A stretch of 64,000 nucleotides of DNA from contig DATKRV010000028.1 of assembly GCA_035532075.1 (NCBI GenBank), positions 12,307 through 76,306 of the forward strand, given 5' to 3'. Every line of letters starts with the position of its first letter. Position 1 is the stretch's first letter. Made by a program: the position numbers and the translations under genes. Shown in pieces: positions 18,956-27,074 of this stretch. The notes beneath the pieces are model-generated. The model saw only the letters and a program-made list of their open reading frames with translations. It was not told the DNA's origin and ran no database searches. Source of the stretch: CAIVND01 sp035532075. GTDB lineage: Bacteria; Actinomycetota; Acidimicrobiia; Acidimicrobiales; Bog-793.

Positions 18956-20815
18956 GTTCGCTAAATCGCTGTCGTCAAAATAGGCGTCGTATCGCAGCCG
19001 ATGGGGACTCGGCTTTCGCTCAGAGATTTTGATAAGAACACCTTCGCTTGTGGGTTCGGCCTCTGCAATGAAAGTCTCAATCTTTCGCAGGTTGGCAGCG
19101 ACAAGACCCAGGCAACTGAGAAGAGACTGAGCTGCTAAACCACGTAGGCGACGACGCCCCGGGGCACCGAGGTCTTGGTACGCAGGGTCCTTCATGTACC
19201 CGTTGTAGCCCTCAACGTAATTGCGGAGAAGTCGATAAACCTTGTCCCATTTTTCCAACGCGTAAGGAAATGTCTGGGCGTATTTTGCGCCTGCACTTGG
19301 CGGGAAAGCGACGGTGTGCTTGTTGGTGCAAATCTTTCCAGGGCTCGTCGGAGTCACGGGAATGCGGGTTTTGCCGGCATGTTTACGGTCAAGAGACGTC
19401 GGTCGCATCTCGCACCGAGCGGTAGGACTGGGCCCAAAGGCCGGGCACACCATGTCGACTGATTCTCCGGGTCGGGAGCGCTCATTAGGACGCAAGGCGT
19501 ATCGCTGGCGTTGAATGAGTCGGTCCATCCAGGTTGTGAAGTCGGCATCTGTCTGCGCAGAAGCTTGGAACGTAATGGTTGCATTGATGAGTGGTTTTGG
19601 CATCATCGGGCAGTACCATTGGCCCTCAACGAGAATGGCTCCTTCGTATGTATCCATCTTCCCTAGTTGGTCTTTTCGATAGTCGAAGACCATGAGATAG
19701 TCGAGCTGTTTTGTGAGAAGTTGGACATCCTCCGGCTTGGCATTGGGAAGAATTCCTCGGTCAGCGACAAGCAGGTCAGCAGGATAACCGCGTCGGGACA
19801 AACTTTTGAGAACGCTTGCCACTCGCGGCGAAATGTCGTGAACATAAGGTCCAAGTTTTAAGGCAGTGACGATTACTGGGAAGTCCTGGTTGTCTGGGTC
19901 CGACGACCCCGCTACCGCCATCATTGCCCCCATCGCGTATTTTGTGCGCGTTCTGGAACGTAATAAACCATCAGGAAGTTTGGCGAGTTGTTCAAGTTTT
20001 GATTTTTCGTCACTTCGCATGACCCACTCACCATGGGGTTCGATGGATTTCTTGTCGGAACGCTTTGAGGGACCGCGAGCGGCGAGCGGAAGTGCACTCT
20101 CGTCAATGGCGATAGCTCCCTTGTACCGGCGACGAATATCGCGGGGAATCGAAAGAAAAGTCACGTCAAGAAGTGCACCCGTGATTAAGTCGAGGCGGTC
20201 AGATTTCATTTCGATATTTGCCATATTTTCGGGAGTCGACCATTTCGCCTTGTATTTGGCGAATTCGGCGTTTGTGAGTCTTCTGTTCCGAGGGTATTCG
20301 TAGGGTTCAATTGGTTCAAGAATGTCTTGCATGCGACGCCAAATCATCGCGTAGTCCGCATTTTTAATAGCTTTTTGATGCTTTGCTGAGCCATCTGTTA
20401 TCACGTGCATTCTGAAATGTGCTCCGATTTCGTCGCACATCTTGGGGCTAATGCGTTTGGTGAGAAGTTCATAAACCTTGGTCAACAGGAGTGGCTTCTG
20501 GTCTAGCGCTAGTACTACGAGCGCGACCAATACTGCTCGGACTGAGAGCAAGTTTCTGGGTCGACCACCAAGGTTTGCTGGAGAATCCTGCCCCTCTAGC
20601 GCTGCGAGTCGGTCTTGTTCTCGCCAGATTTCTAGCTGGTCGAGAATGCTTTTCCCGTTGATTGTCGCCGAGTCTACGATGCGGGCTGCTCGTCGCACCC
20701 TTGAGTCGGCGATACTTTCTTCGTTGTGGTTCGGGTCAGGGAGCACATCGACGTCATCGAAATCTAAGATTGAAAGTTCTTGTGAATTTTCAAAGGCGAC
20801 AGGGATACAGCTCAT
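18941..20815 (-). CDS. Putative DDE-type transposase-like protein, 624 aa
   Basis: I recognise the overall pattern of an IS4/IS1182-like DDE transposase, but not a specific family. Candidate catalytic residues are Asp238 (AIAIDES), Asp352 (LLVADRG) and Glu535 (NYVEGYNG), followed by a helical RRRLRGLAAQSLL region like transposase C-termini. Cys457, Cys468, Cys496 and His500 could form a zinc site between the last two. At 624 aa it is long for these families. Its ATG overlaps the stop of the upstream recombinase-like gene (ATGA), so the two are probably co-translated. I see no terminal inverted repeats typical of a simple insertion sequence. Codon use is less GC-rich than in the flanking housekeeping genes. 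Confidence 0.6.
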   Translation of the reverse strand: MSCIPVAFENSQELSILDFDDVDVLPDPNHNEESIADSRVRRAARIVDSATINGKSILDQLEIWREQDRLAALEGQDSPANLGGRPRNLLSVRAVLVALVVLALDQKPLLLTKVYELLTKRISPKMCDEIGAHFRMHVITDGSAKHQKAIKNADYAMIWRRMQDILEPIEPYEYPRNRRLTNAEFAKYKAKWSTPENMANIEMKSDRLDLITGALLDVTFLSIPRDIRRRYKGAIAIDESALPLAARGPSKRSDKKSIEPHGEWVMRSDEKSKLEQLAKLPDGLLRSRTRTKYAMGAMMAVAGSSDPDNQDFPVIVTALKLGPYVHDISPRVASVLKSLSRRGYPADLLVADRGILPNAKPEDVQLLTKQLDYLMVFDYRKDQLGKMDTYEGAILVEGQWYCPMMPKPLINATITFQASAQTDADFTTWMDRLIQRQRYALRPNERSRPGESVDMVCPAFGPSPTARCEMRPTSLDRKHAGKTRIPVTPTSPGKICTNKHTVAFPPSAGAKYAQTFPYALEKWDKVYRLLRNYVEGYNGYMKDPAYQDLGAPGRRRLRGLAAQSLLSCLGLVAANLRKIETFIAEAEPTSEGVLIKISERKPSPHRLRYDAYFDDSDLANARSA

Positions 20816-21747
20816 CGCGCGTCTCGCAACATTTTTCGGAACTCATCGGCTTCAAGTTCTGGAACGAAGCGGATGTATCGGCTGAAAGATTCAAGACTCG
20901 TGACACCGGCTGCAATTTGGAGCCCCTGGAGCGGTGTGCGTGCAGTGAGGTGGCGAACAATCCACGTTGCGCGCATTTTTTGGAGATTTGTGCGCGGAGC
21001 AATTCCATTTGTCTGGGTTACAAAGCTTGCAGAGACGAGTCGTCCGTTTCGAGCTCTATTTGGCCGAAACAGGTAACGCTCGGGATGGCCCAGGTAATCA
21101 ATGAACTCCTGAAACCGCCCTTCCCAATCGGACAACACTGGGACTGCACGCTCTTGAGGTCCACGGATGTAGAGAACGACGCCGTCGCTGTCAATGGTTA
21201 CGTCGCCGACTCTTAGGTCACGTAGTTCGAAATCCTTTAGACCAGCACCGAAACCAGTCGAGATAAAGACGTTTGCGTCATGACAACGCGTCTCTGTGCT
21301 CTGGCCGTCTGCCCAATTACGAAGCTGGACGATTTCCTCAGCAGAATGAGGGGCTGTGGGGTGTGGCTGCTGGATGACGCTTAGTCGTGGCGGGATGACA
21401 CCGGGCCCGAGCAGATGACGAGCCATTGCATAGAGAAGAGAACGCCAGTTACCTACGGTCCCGGTAGAAAGGCCTTTGCCTCGGGCGAGGATTGATTCTT
21501 CGATGACGTCAGGGTGAAGGATGACTGAGCGGTCGAGTTCTAATCCGGCAGTCCGAACGCACCAAGCAATGTGGCCAGCAAGAACATAAATGAGCATGCT
21601 GGGTTCATAAGGCGTCTTACCAATGCACTCTCTGACCAAAGAGCGGGCGAAGTCCCCAATCTCCGGCCAAACAGCTCTTGCTGGGCCCTGAGGAATGTAT
21701 TCATCGAGCTTGCGTAGCGGGTCGACCATGGGTTGACGTCGTATCAT
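20812..21747 (-). CDS. Tyrosine-recombinase-like protein with degenerate active site
   Basis: The 311-aa protein has the size and C-terminal fold pattern of a tyrosine recombinase. STGFGAGLKDFELRDL aligns with box I, and the KMRATW...GLQIAAGVTSLESFSRYIRF stretch aligns with box II through the catalytic Tyr. By eye, box I Arg is replaced by Lys171, the box II Arg is kept (Arg259), both box II/III His positions are lost, and Tyr291 remains. It may have altered activity, act as an accessory DNA-binding protein, or be a different enzyme of the same fold. The ATG at 21747 has a GGG-containing upstream region; an ATG at 21729 is also possible. It is coupled to the DDE-like gene by a 4-base overlap. 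Confidence 0.55.
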   Translation of the reverse strand: MIRRQPMVDPLRKLDEYIPQGPARAVWPEIGDFARSLVRECIGKTPYEPSMLIYVLAGHIAWCVRTAGLELDRSVILHPDVIEESILARGKGLSTGTVGNWRSLLYAMARHLLGPGVIPPRLSVIQQPHPTAPHSAEEIVQLRNWADGQSTETRCHDANVFISTGFGAGLKDFELRDLRVGDVTIDSDGVVLYIRGPQERAVPVLSDWEGRFQEFIDYLGHPERYLFRPNRARNGRLVSASFVTQTNGIAPRTNLQKMRATWIVRHLTARTPLQGLQIAAGVTSLESFSRYIRFVPELEADEFRKMLRDAR

Positions 21748-21756
21748 GATTGATAC
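21741..21756. promoter_or_regulatory. Inverted repeat GTATCA-N4-TGATAC at the recombinase start
   Basis: A perfect 6-bp inverted repeat separated by TGAT covers the ATG of the minus-strand recombinase-like gene and lies in the divergent gap with the HTH gene at 21801. Position and symmetry suit an operator for that HTH protein. This is inference from layout only. Confidence 0.4.
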
Positions 21757-21800
21757 ACCCTGTCTACCCCTGCGCCGTTTTCGTGTTCTAGCGTGCTTCC

Positions 21801-22088
21801 ATGGCTCGACTCCAGCGGGCAAAACCCAACCAATTGGTCAGTGGGGATTGGCTCGATGGTGCTGCTAATGGTGCTTCTGCTGCTGCGGCTCAGGTTGTGG
21901 CGCGTCGCCTCAGGACCGCTATCGGGGATAAGTCCTTCCGTTCCATCCAGCAACTGACCGGCGTTCCACATTCCACCGTTCGTAGAATTCTCGTGGGCGA
22001 CGCCTGGGCTGATTTGGAGACGATTGTCAAGCTTGAAGTCGGGCTTGATATCGACCTTCTCGGTGGTTGGCGTAGCGAAGCGAAGTGA
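21801..22088 (+). CDS. Small XRE-like helix-turn-helix protein
   Basis: 95 aa. Residues about 45-85 read as a helix-turn-helix (SIQQLTGVPHSTVRRILVGD) followed by WADLETIVKLEVGLDIDL, a pattern found in small actinobacterial HTH proteins of mobile elements. It is divergent from the recombinase-like gene across a 53-bp gap that contains an inverted repeat, so it probably represses or controls that gene. No Shine-Dalgarno is visible before the ATG, and the transcript may be leaderless. Confidence 0.7.
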   Translation: MARLQRAKPNQLVSGDWLDGAANGASAAAAQVVARRLRTAIGDKSFRSIQQLTGVPHSTVRRILVGDAWADLETIVKLEVGLDIDLLGGWRSEAK

Positions 22089-22397
22089 GTCGCGCCAAGG
22101 TCGTACAGCTTCGATTGCGGCAGCACGACGGGCAGCTAGTTTTGTCGTCGGCGTCTTGACATTCTTCGGGTTACGAGTCCCCCAGATGGTTTCGTATGCC
22201 GGGCCGCGTTCCCAAACGGGATACGTACCTTTTCCAAAACTCTTGTGCGATTTCATGCACCAATTCTTGATCCGCAAATGAATGGCGCCAAGAGCGCAAA
22301 ACTGGCACTGGAAACCATGAAGAGGTAGTGGGTTCCATGACCAGTCGCGAGGAGCCAACCATGGCTCCTGCCACCCGAATCACGTATCGTTTATTCC
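22089..22397. other. Spacer between the HTH gene and the 184-aa gene
   Basis: No secure gene. On the minus strand a frame of up to 171 aa from 22256 contains some protein-like content and a preceding CxxC, but most of it lies antisense to the HTH gene, so I leave it uncalled. The divergent minus-strand gene start expected here is not evident. Confidence 0.35.
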
Positions 22398-22952
22398 GTG
22401 ACCAACCCACCGAATAGTTCGAAAAGTAACGGTCCTAGGGACTTCCTTACCAATCCTTCCGATTTTGGAACTGTGGCTGCTCGCTGGAAACCGTGGAAAC
22501 CGCACCAAAATATCGCGGTCAAGGCGTCGTATTACCAGCACCTCGTTATTGCGAATTGTAGGACCATGCATGGTGTCGAGCAGATTCAACATTTGACAAC
22601 ATTTGCTCTACAGGTGAAGGAGCATGCTTTGAAAGTTGCGTACGGTCCAGATAAGGGTCCCGCAAAAAGTGTGCCCCCACTTACGAGAGCAGAGGAACGC
22701 GATATGCAGCGGCTGTTTCGGGGTGAGCGATATGCTCGCATTGAGGATTACTTGGCGTGGTGCGGCGTTGTTGGTATCCGAGTGCTACCCAATTTCGGTG
22801 ATCGGGAGTATCTCTTGCCGGTTGATCTTATTGAAGATCCGACACCAAAGATGAACCGTGGGCCGCGTATTGCGCGCATAGGTTCTGAACGGGACCGAAA
22901 GAATGAGCACTCCTCTGGCGAGATTGCAGACGACTTGTACTCAAGCGACTGA
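22398..22952 (+). CDS. Hypothetical protein, 184 aa, convergent with mcrC
   Basis: I do not recognise this protein. It is predicted to be soluble and basic, with a His/Tyr-containing middle part (KASYYQHLVIANCRTMHG), a helical centre, and a C-terminal stretch (LTRAEERDMQRLFRGERY, DYLAWCGVVGIRVLPNFG) that could be a DNA- or protein-binding fold. A charged tail rich in Asp/Glu/Ser ends the protein. It overlaps the 3' end of mcrC by 12 bp on the opposite strand. Its codon use resembles the neighbouring island genes. Placement suggests it belongs to the restriction island or the mobile module, but its role is unknown. Confidence 0.55.
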   Translation: MTNPPNSSKSNGPRDFLTNPSDFGTVAARWKPWKPHQNIAVKASYYQHLVIANCRTMHGVEQIQHLTTFALQVKEHALKVAYGPDKGPAKSVPPLTRAEERDMQRLFRGERYARIEDYLAWCGVVGIRVLPNFGDREYLLPVDLIEDPTPKMNRGPRIARIGSERDRKNEHSSGEIADDLYSSD

Positions 22953-24287
22953 AATGCGCGCGGCATCGACCAGCGACATGACAAAGTCAGTCAATCTTGT
23001 CTGCTCTTGGCGTAGATCATTCGCCGATAGATCAATAATGTATTGGTGAATCTCGATGTCGCCAATAGCACCAATCCAGCGGTGTCCGACGAACCCGCCG
23101 CGTCCTTTAGGTTGAACGATCACGACGTCTTTGCATTCGTAAGAGAGCCCGTAGACAATGGTTTGTTCGAGGTCGTCTCTGTCGGGTCGGTCTTTTGCAG
23201 GCTTGTATTTCACCTCTACGACAACAGGAGATTTTGAGCCTAGGGGCACTGGTCTCACGACGACGTCTGGCTCCGCCTCAATGTACATTCCTGCACTCAG
23301 AAGCTCATCATTTGGATTGCCAAGTACGCTAACCGGAAGGTTTCTATGCTCCGCGTCAGTCGCCAGGGTTCGATATATGAAACTTTCGAATACATCGCTC
23401 ATCTGGATTACAAGTGACGAAAGAGGGATTGATTCGCCGCTCTTCTCATGACTGATTCCCTCTTGATGAGCAATTGCCACCGATAGGTCGAGCGCATCTC
23501 GGTAGTAAGCCCTTGTTGCCGGGAGTGTCAACTTTCCGGTTACCCAAGGGTCGCTCAGAAAATTCAACGACGTATCGAGTTCAACTTTCTCAAACAATTG
23601 GTATGCACGGTTGAGGCGACGGCTCAAATGTGCTTCGACGTTTGGAATTCGGTTTCGTGTCTTCGCAAGAAACCATAAGGCATGTTTGATGCAGCGGTTG
23701 CAATCGATGTCGACAGTTCGTTCGAACCAGCTTGCAGCAACACGGTGAGTGGTACCTCGCGCCTGGAGGGTGGTCACGGTGCGGTTCATCATGATGCGCC
23801 CGCGCGGGAACGATGTCGCCTCTTCGTGTTGGCGGTAGTCGCGTATCAGGCCGTCCTGTGCGATTCGGTCAACGAAATCACAAATAGACTTTGCATAAAG
23901 CTCAAGAAGGTCATGGCTAAGGTCGTCTTCAGGAAGATAGCGGCGTAGCGAATTCGACAAGCGTTCCGGGATGTATCCCGCGATCAGCAGAATCTTTGTG
24001 AGGTTGCGGAGAGGAGTTCTTGGGACGACTTGAAGTGTGATTGATTCGTTGAGCGGAATAGTTCCAATCCAACCATTGGCCTGCATCATTAGGCGCCCGT
24101 TCTTGGCGCTCAACGTGACGTATTTTGTCCGATTGGGCTCGATATCCACGAGACCATCTCGAAAAAGGAGCTCAGTTTCTATTTCAAACTGCTCGAACTC
24201 CTTGACGGTGATGATTCGCTCCACAGAGTTGTCGGATTCGGGCACGCCATTCGACGAATATGTCGAGTCGTTGGCGGTCAAAGCCAC
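22941..24287 (-). CDS. mcrC: McrC-family restriction nuclease subunit
   Basis: 448-aa protein matching McrC, the nuclease partner of the McrB GTPase. The N-terminal region (FEIETELLF onward, with LQVVPRTPLRNL) fits the McrB-binding part, and the C-terminal third has a PD-(D/E)xK core: EAEPDVVVRP followed about 15 residues later by VVVEVKYKP. In this family McrBC complexes translocate DNA and cut it between or near recognised, usually modified, sites. It starts 3 bp after the mcrB stop, so it belongs to the same transcript as the methyltransferase, 230-aa gene and mcrB. Confidence 0.88.
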   Translation of the reverse strand: MALTANDSTYSSNGVPESDNSVERIITVKEFEQFEIETELLFRDGLVDIEPNRTKYVTLSAKNGRLMMQANGWIGTIPLNESITLQVVPRTPLRNLTKILLIAGYIPERLSNSLRRYLPEDDLSHDLLELYAKSICDFVDRIAQDGLIRDYRQHEEATSFPRGRIMMNRTVTTLQARGTTHRVAASWFERTVDIDCNRCIKHALWFLAKTRNRIPNVEAHLSRRLNRAYQLFEKVELDTSLNFLSDPWVTGKLTLPATRAYYRDALDLSVAIAHQEGISHEKSGESIPLSSLVIQMSDVFESFIYRTLATDAEHRNLPVSVLGNPNDELLSAGMYIEAEPDVVVRPVPLGSKSPVVVEVKYKPAKDRPDRDDLEQTIVYGLSYECKDVVIVQPKGRGGFVGHRWIGAIGDIEIHQYIIDLSANDLRQEQTRLTDFVMSLVDAARISVA

Positions 24288-24290
24288 TTG

Positions 24291-25280
24291 TCAGTCTTCA
24301 GGTGAGGCGGTGGTGGTGTCAGCGCTGTCGCTTGGAGACTTTGACGGGACAATTTGGTTCCAGCTCTTCTCGGCGTCAGCGTATCCGTGTGGGTCGATGA
24401 CGTACGCCTTCTTCAAAAGGAATCGCAACTGGTGGTCCCAAAGCGCCTGAAGTGACGCTTCATCCCCGATTCCCCTAAAGAAGGTATGACCAATAGCTGC
24501 CGCGGGCGTCTGAGCAGCCCTGCCATTGATAGTCATGAAGAAGACCTCTACGCGACGTCTCAAATCTGCTGGCATCCCAGATTCTTCCAAAAACTGCCCC
24601 AGCAGAATTCTGCTTGGATCCATCTGGATTTTGGCGAATCGACGCTCAAATGCTGCATCAACTTCATCGACTCCACGGTCCTGTGGATTCATTGTTGCGA
24701 GTATGTAAAGGTTCGCGGGAATCGAACATTCTGTTCCTGAGGCGACCCTGAATTTCAGTCCCCGTTTGCTTTTTTCGATGTAGGTGAGAGCTTCGCCGAA
24801 TACCCTGCCTGGGTCGACTCTGCTGAGTTCGTCGATAACTATAAATACCATTTCATTCGGATGTTCTACCGCGACTCTGCACATCTGGAGCAAATGTTTG
24901 GGGGTGAGTACGAAACCCCCATTTTCTTCGTCGGGAATATAGCCCTCAACAAAATCTTCGTATTGGTATGACGGGTGGAACTGGACAAAGCGGACGAGTT
25001 CTGATTTGCCCTTAGCTAACGTCACTGCGATTGCAGAGGCGTACCAGCTCTTGCTCGTGCCGGGGGGTCCAACAAAGATGACCCCCCCAAAGTCAGAGAG
25101 AAGCTGGTTTGTTGTTAGCAAAATATCGTCGTTGTCTTGCAACACGAGATCCTCAAGGTGTTCAGTGGCATCGTTTGCGATATAAGTCGCATTTTCCGGA
25201 ACAAAGAGATTGAGATCTTGCGCGGAAAGTTCCCGAACTTGTGTTCGCGCAAGTGGCGAATTTGGTGTGTCAGTTGTCAT
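24291..25280 (-). CDS. mcrB: McrB-family AAA+ GTPase
   Basis: AAA+ motor of a McrBC-type restriction system. Walker A GPPGTSKS is at 71-78, the McrB-specific segment FHPSYQYEDFVEGYIP at about 101-116, Walker B IVIDELSR at 147-154, ATMNPQDRG at 195-203 and an arginine finger in FERRF at 211-215. In classical McrB the equivalent of the third motif is MNTADR and specifies GTP; MNPQDR here leaves GTP versus ATP use open. At 329 aa it has only some 60 residues before the motor and lacks the N-terminal DNA-binding domain of E. coli McrB. The separate 230-aa gene that overlaps its 5' end may supply that function. Confidence 0.88.
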   Translation of the reverse strand: MTTDTPNSPLARTQVRELSAQDLNLFVPENATYIANDATEHLEDLVLQDNDDILLTTNQLLSDFGGVIFVGPPGTSKSWYASAIAVTLAKGKSELVRFVQFHPSYQYEDFVEGYIPDEENGGFVLTPKHLLQMCRVAVEHPNEMVFIVIDELSRVDPGRVFGEALTYIEKSKRGLKFRVASGTECSIPANLYILATMNPQDRGVDEVDAAFERRFAKIQMDPSRILLGQFLEESGMPADLRRRVEVFFMTINGRAAQTPAAAIGHTFFRGIGDEASLQALWDHQLRFLLKKAYVIDPHGYADAEKSWNQIVPSKSPSDSADTTTASPED

Positions 25281-25962
25281 GATTAGAGAGTTTTGTCGAA
25301 GCTGATACCCGAGTACCTACCGTTGTTGGTTCATCCGAAGATGAACCTGTTTGCTCGAACCAAGTTGTCACACCGGGGACCGGATCCGAAGAGAAGAGGT
25401 GGTCGAACTCATCGTCATTTCGCGATGCATAACCGAATTCGTCGCGAAATGACCCGATGAGATTTGTGGCGTTTGGGCGCTCTGAAGAATAAAAACCGAA
25501 ATTTCTGAGCAAATAGCCCGCGAGGGCGAGCGCTGGAAGTCGATCTCCGTAGAGGAGGTGTTCGCGGGCAAGAACCCAATGTTCGGCAGGCAGGTCGATT
25601 CCATCCGTGGCCGGAACATTCACGACTCGGGTCAAGGGTTGATTGGGCCGGAGAGAGGATTTCTGGTAACTGCCAGCCAAATTGTCATTCATCCACGAAC
25701 GGCCCGCCTTGTTGGCCTGATGCCAAATAGGGCGGAAATACGGTTTGTTTGAAGGTCCACCTGGGACTTTGAGGTATTTTTCGAGGCGGTGAATTTCCGG
25801 CTGGATACCAGTGCTCTTGCCATTTTCAGCCGCAATTTGTCGGTAATGCAAATAGCCAAGGAAGCCGGGATGAACCCTTCGATTCAGCAACATTTCGACA
25901 GAGGATTGAACGGCGACGATAGTAATCACCCAAATGTGTTGTTGCCCATCCGCACCCGCCAC
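25270..25962 (-). CDS. Unrecognised 230-aa component of the McrBC-type operon
   Basis: I do not recognise a family. The product is soluble, with aromatic-rich stretches (HPGFLGYLHYRQIA, KPYFRPIWHQANKAGRSWM) in the N-terminal half and a helical C-terminal half (LLYGDRLPALALAGYLLRN), ending in an acidic and Ser/Thr-rich tail. It starts 9 bp after the methyltransferase stop (GTG at 25962; an ATG at 25893 is an alternative) and overlaps mcrB by 11 bp. Because this McrB lacks an N-terminal specificity domain, I infer that this protein may recognise the DNA target or modification, but no DNA-binding motif is visible. It could also be an accessory or toxin-like subunit. Confidence 0.6.
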   Translation of the reverse strand: MAGADGQQHIWVITIVAVQSSVEMLLNRRVHPGFLGYLHYRQIAAENGKSTGIQPEIHRLEKYLKVPGGPSNKPYFRPIWHQANKAGRSWMNDNLAGSYQKSSLRPNQPLTRVVNVPATDGIDLPAEHWVLAREHLLYGDRLPALALAGYLLRNFGFYSSERPNATNLIGSFRDEFGYASRNDDEFDHLFSSDPVPGVTTWFEQTGSSSDEPTTVGTRVSASTKLSNHDN

Positions 25963-25971
25963 GGGATGAGT

Positions 25972-27054
25972 TTACTGGAGAGCTGGGCTCAGATCGACCC
26001 CGAAGGCAGTTCGTCCCATCTCAAAGGCGGTGTCTAACGTGGTGCCAGTGCCCATGAACGGGTCAAGCACAACTCCTGGCATGAATTCCGCACCGTGTCC
26101 GCAGTCTGTCCATCCAACCGTCTCGCGAATGGGGAAAGTGAACTCGCGAAAATAACCACCGAGCACTGACTTCGCCTCCGCAGCGAGTTGTTTCACTTCG
26201 GCCGAATTCCTGCCGGTACCGTTCTGTACGCGGAGTGCTTTACCAGCATCAGAGATGCCGGTTGCCTGGATCGCTGCGATGTGAGCCTCGGTGAGCCCAC
26301 CTTCCTGAGCGAGCTCCATTGCGCGCCTTGCCTGAACACGAGACATGTTGAGGCGGCCAGTCTTCTGCACGATACGCTCACGGGGTCGACCACATTGGCT
26401 GCAGACTTGTTCTGGACACGCGAGCAGAACCGTCCTTCGGACCAGCTCGGTTGGAAATGGAGCCAAGTGCTCGCCCATGTTTCTTTGCTGATTTACTGAC
26501 CACACATCTCCGGGGTTTGCACCATTACCAAAAGCTTCGGAGTAACCAAAGAGGTCGTAGTAGTAGGTGTGCCTTTTTACGAGATGGATTATGTACTCAT
26601 GCCGGTTCGCAAGCCGGTTCTTGGCCGGCTCAGGCATACCACCTTCTTTTGTCCAGATAATCCGGTTTCTGATGATCCAACCAGCATCAACAGCAGCTGC
26701 CTCAACCCGCCCCGGAATGCCGACAAGTGTGCGTTTGAAGAAAGTGTCGCCAACGTTGAGAAAAACGGAACCCGTTGGTCTAAGGATCCGACCCCACTCG
26801 GTGAGACACTGAAGCATTGCATCTACGTATTCAGCCGGAGTGTCCTCCTGGCCGATTTGCCCCTTCACCCCGTAATCGCGCTTTTTCCAGTATGGCGGAG
26901 AGGTGAACACCAGATCTGCTGAGGCGTCGGGTAAAGGAATGTGACGTGCATCAGCCACATAAGTTCGGTAGATGGGAGCGCCGCCTGTTTCCAGAAGGGG
27001 AGAAAGTAACGGCTCTGACGCGGCCAGCTGGTAGCTCATTTGTGCATCATTCAT
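25972..27054 (-). CDS. Site-specific DNA methyltransferase (N4/N6, beta-class order)
   Basis: Amino-methyltransferase with motif IV TSPPYW at residues 51-56 near the N-terminus and the SAM-binding motif I DPFMGTGTT at about 331-339 near the C-terminus, the order of the beta class. SPPY in motif IV favours N4-cytosine methylation, though N6-adenine remains possible. An insertion with Cys213, Cys218 and Cys221 resembles a small zinc ribbon. First gene of the minus-strand operon with the 230-aa protein, McrB and McrC, so it probably protects host DNA from that nuclease. The -10 hexamer TATACT ends 6 bases before the ATG, so the mRNA may be leaderless. Confidence 0.9.
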   Translation of the reverse strand: MNDAQMSYQLAASEPLLSPLLETGGAPIYRTYVADARHIPLPDASADLVFTSPPYWKKRDYGVKGQIGQEDTPAEYVDAMLQCLTEWGRILRPTGSVFLNVGDTFFKRTLVGIPGRVEAAAVDAGWIIRNRIIWTKEGGMPEPAKNRLANRHEYIIHLVKRHTYYYDLFGYSEAFGNGANPGDVWSVNQQRNMGEHLAPFPTELVRRTVLLACPEQVCSQCGRPRERIVQKTGRLNMSRVQARRAMELAQEGGLTEAHIAAIQATGISDAGKALRVQNGTGRNSAEVKQLAAEAKSVLGGYFREFTFPIRETVGWTDCGHGAEFMPGVVLDPFMGTGTTLDTAFEMGRTAFGVDLSPALQ

Positions 27055-27074
27055 ATTGCTAGTATAGCTCGTTA
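27055..27074. promoter_or_regulatory. Overlapping divergent promoters between methyltransferase and XRE gene
   Basis: Only 20 bp separate the two start codons. On the minus strand TATACT (27066-27061) is 6 bases from the methyltransferase ATG; on the plus strand TAGTAT (27060-27065) is 9 bases from the XRE ATG. The two -10 elements occupy the same bases inside the inverted repeat GCTA-GTA-TAGC, so only one can be used at a time. A palindrome GTGATCAC at 27087-27094 lies just inside the XRE gene. Confidence 0.5.

Larger units (their letters stand above)
18941..22088. mobile_element. Putative three-gene mobile module next to tRNA-Leu
   Basis: The DDE-like gene, the tyrosine-recombinase-like gene and a divergent small HTH gene form a compact block directly downstream of tRNA-Leu and next to a restriction-modification operon. 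The gene content suggests a mobile element or the mobility end of a genomic island. Its limits are not defined: I found no direct repeat of the tRNA 3' end and no terminal inverted repeats by eye. Confidence 0.45.

Noticed and set aside
21744..22256. A minus-strand frame of about 171 aa with some protein-like content
   Set aside because: Most of it is antisense to the small HTH gene, whose helix-turn-helix is clear; kept only as a note in the spacer entry.
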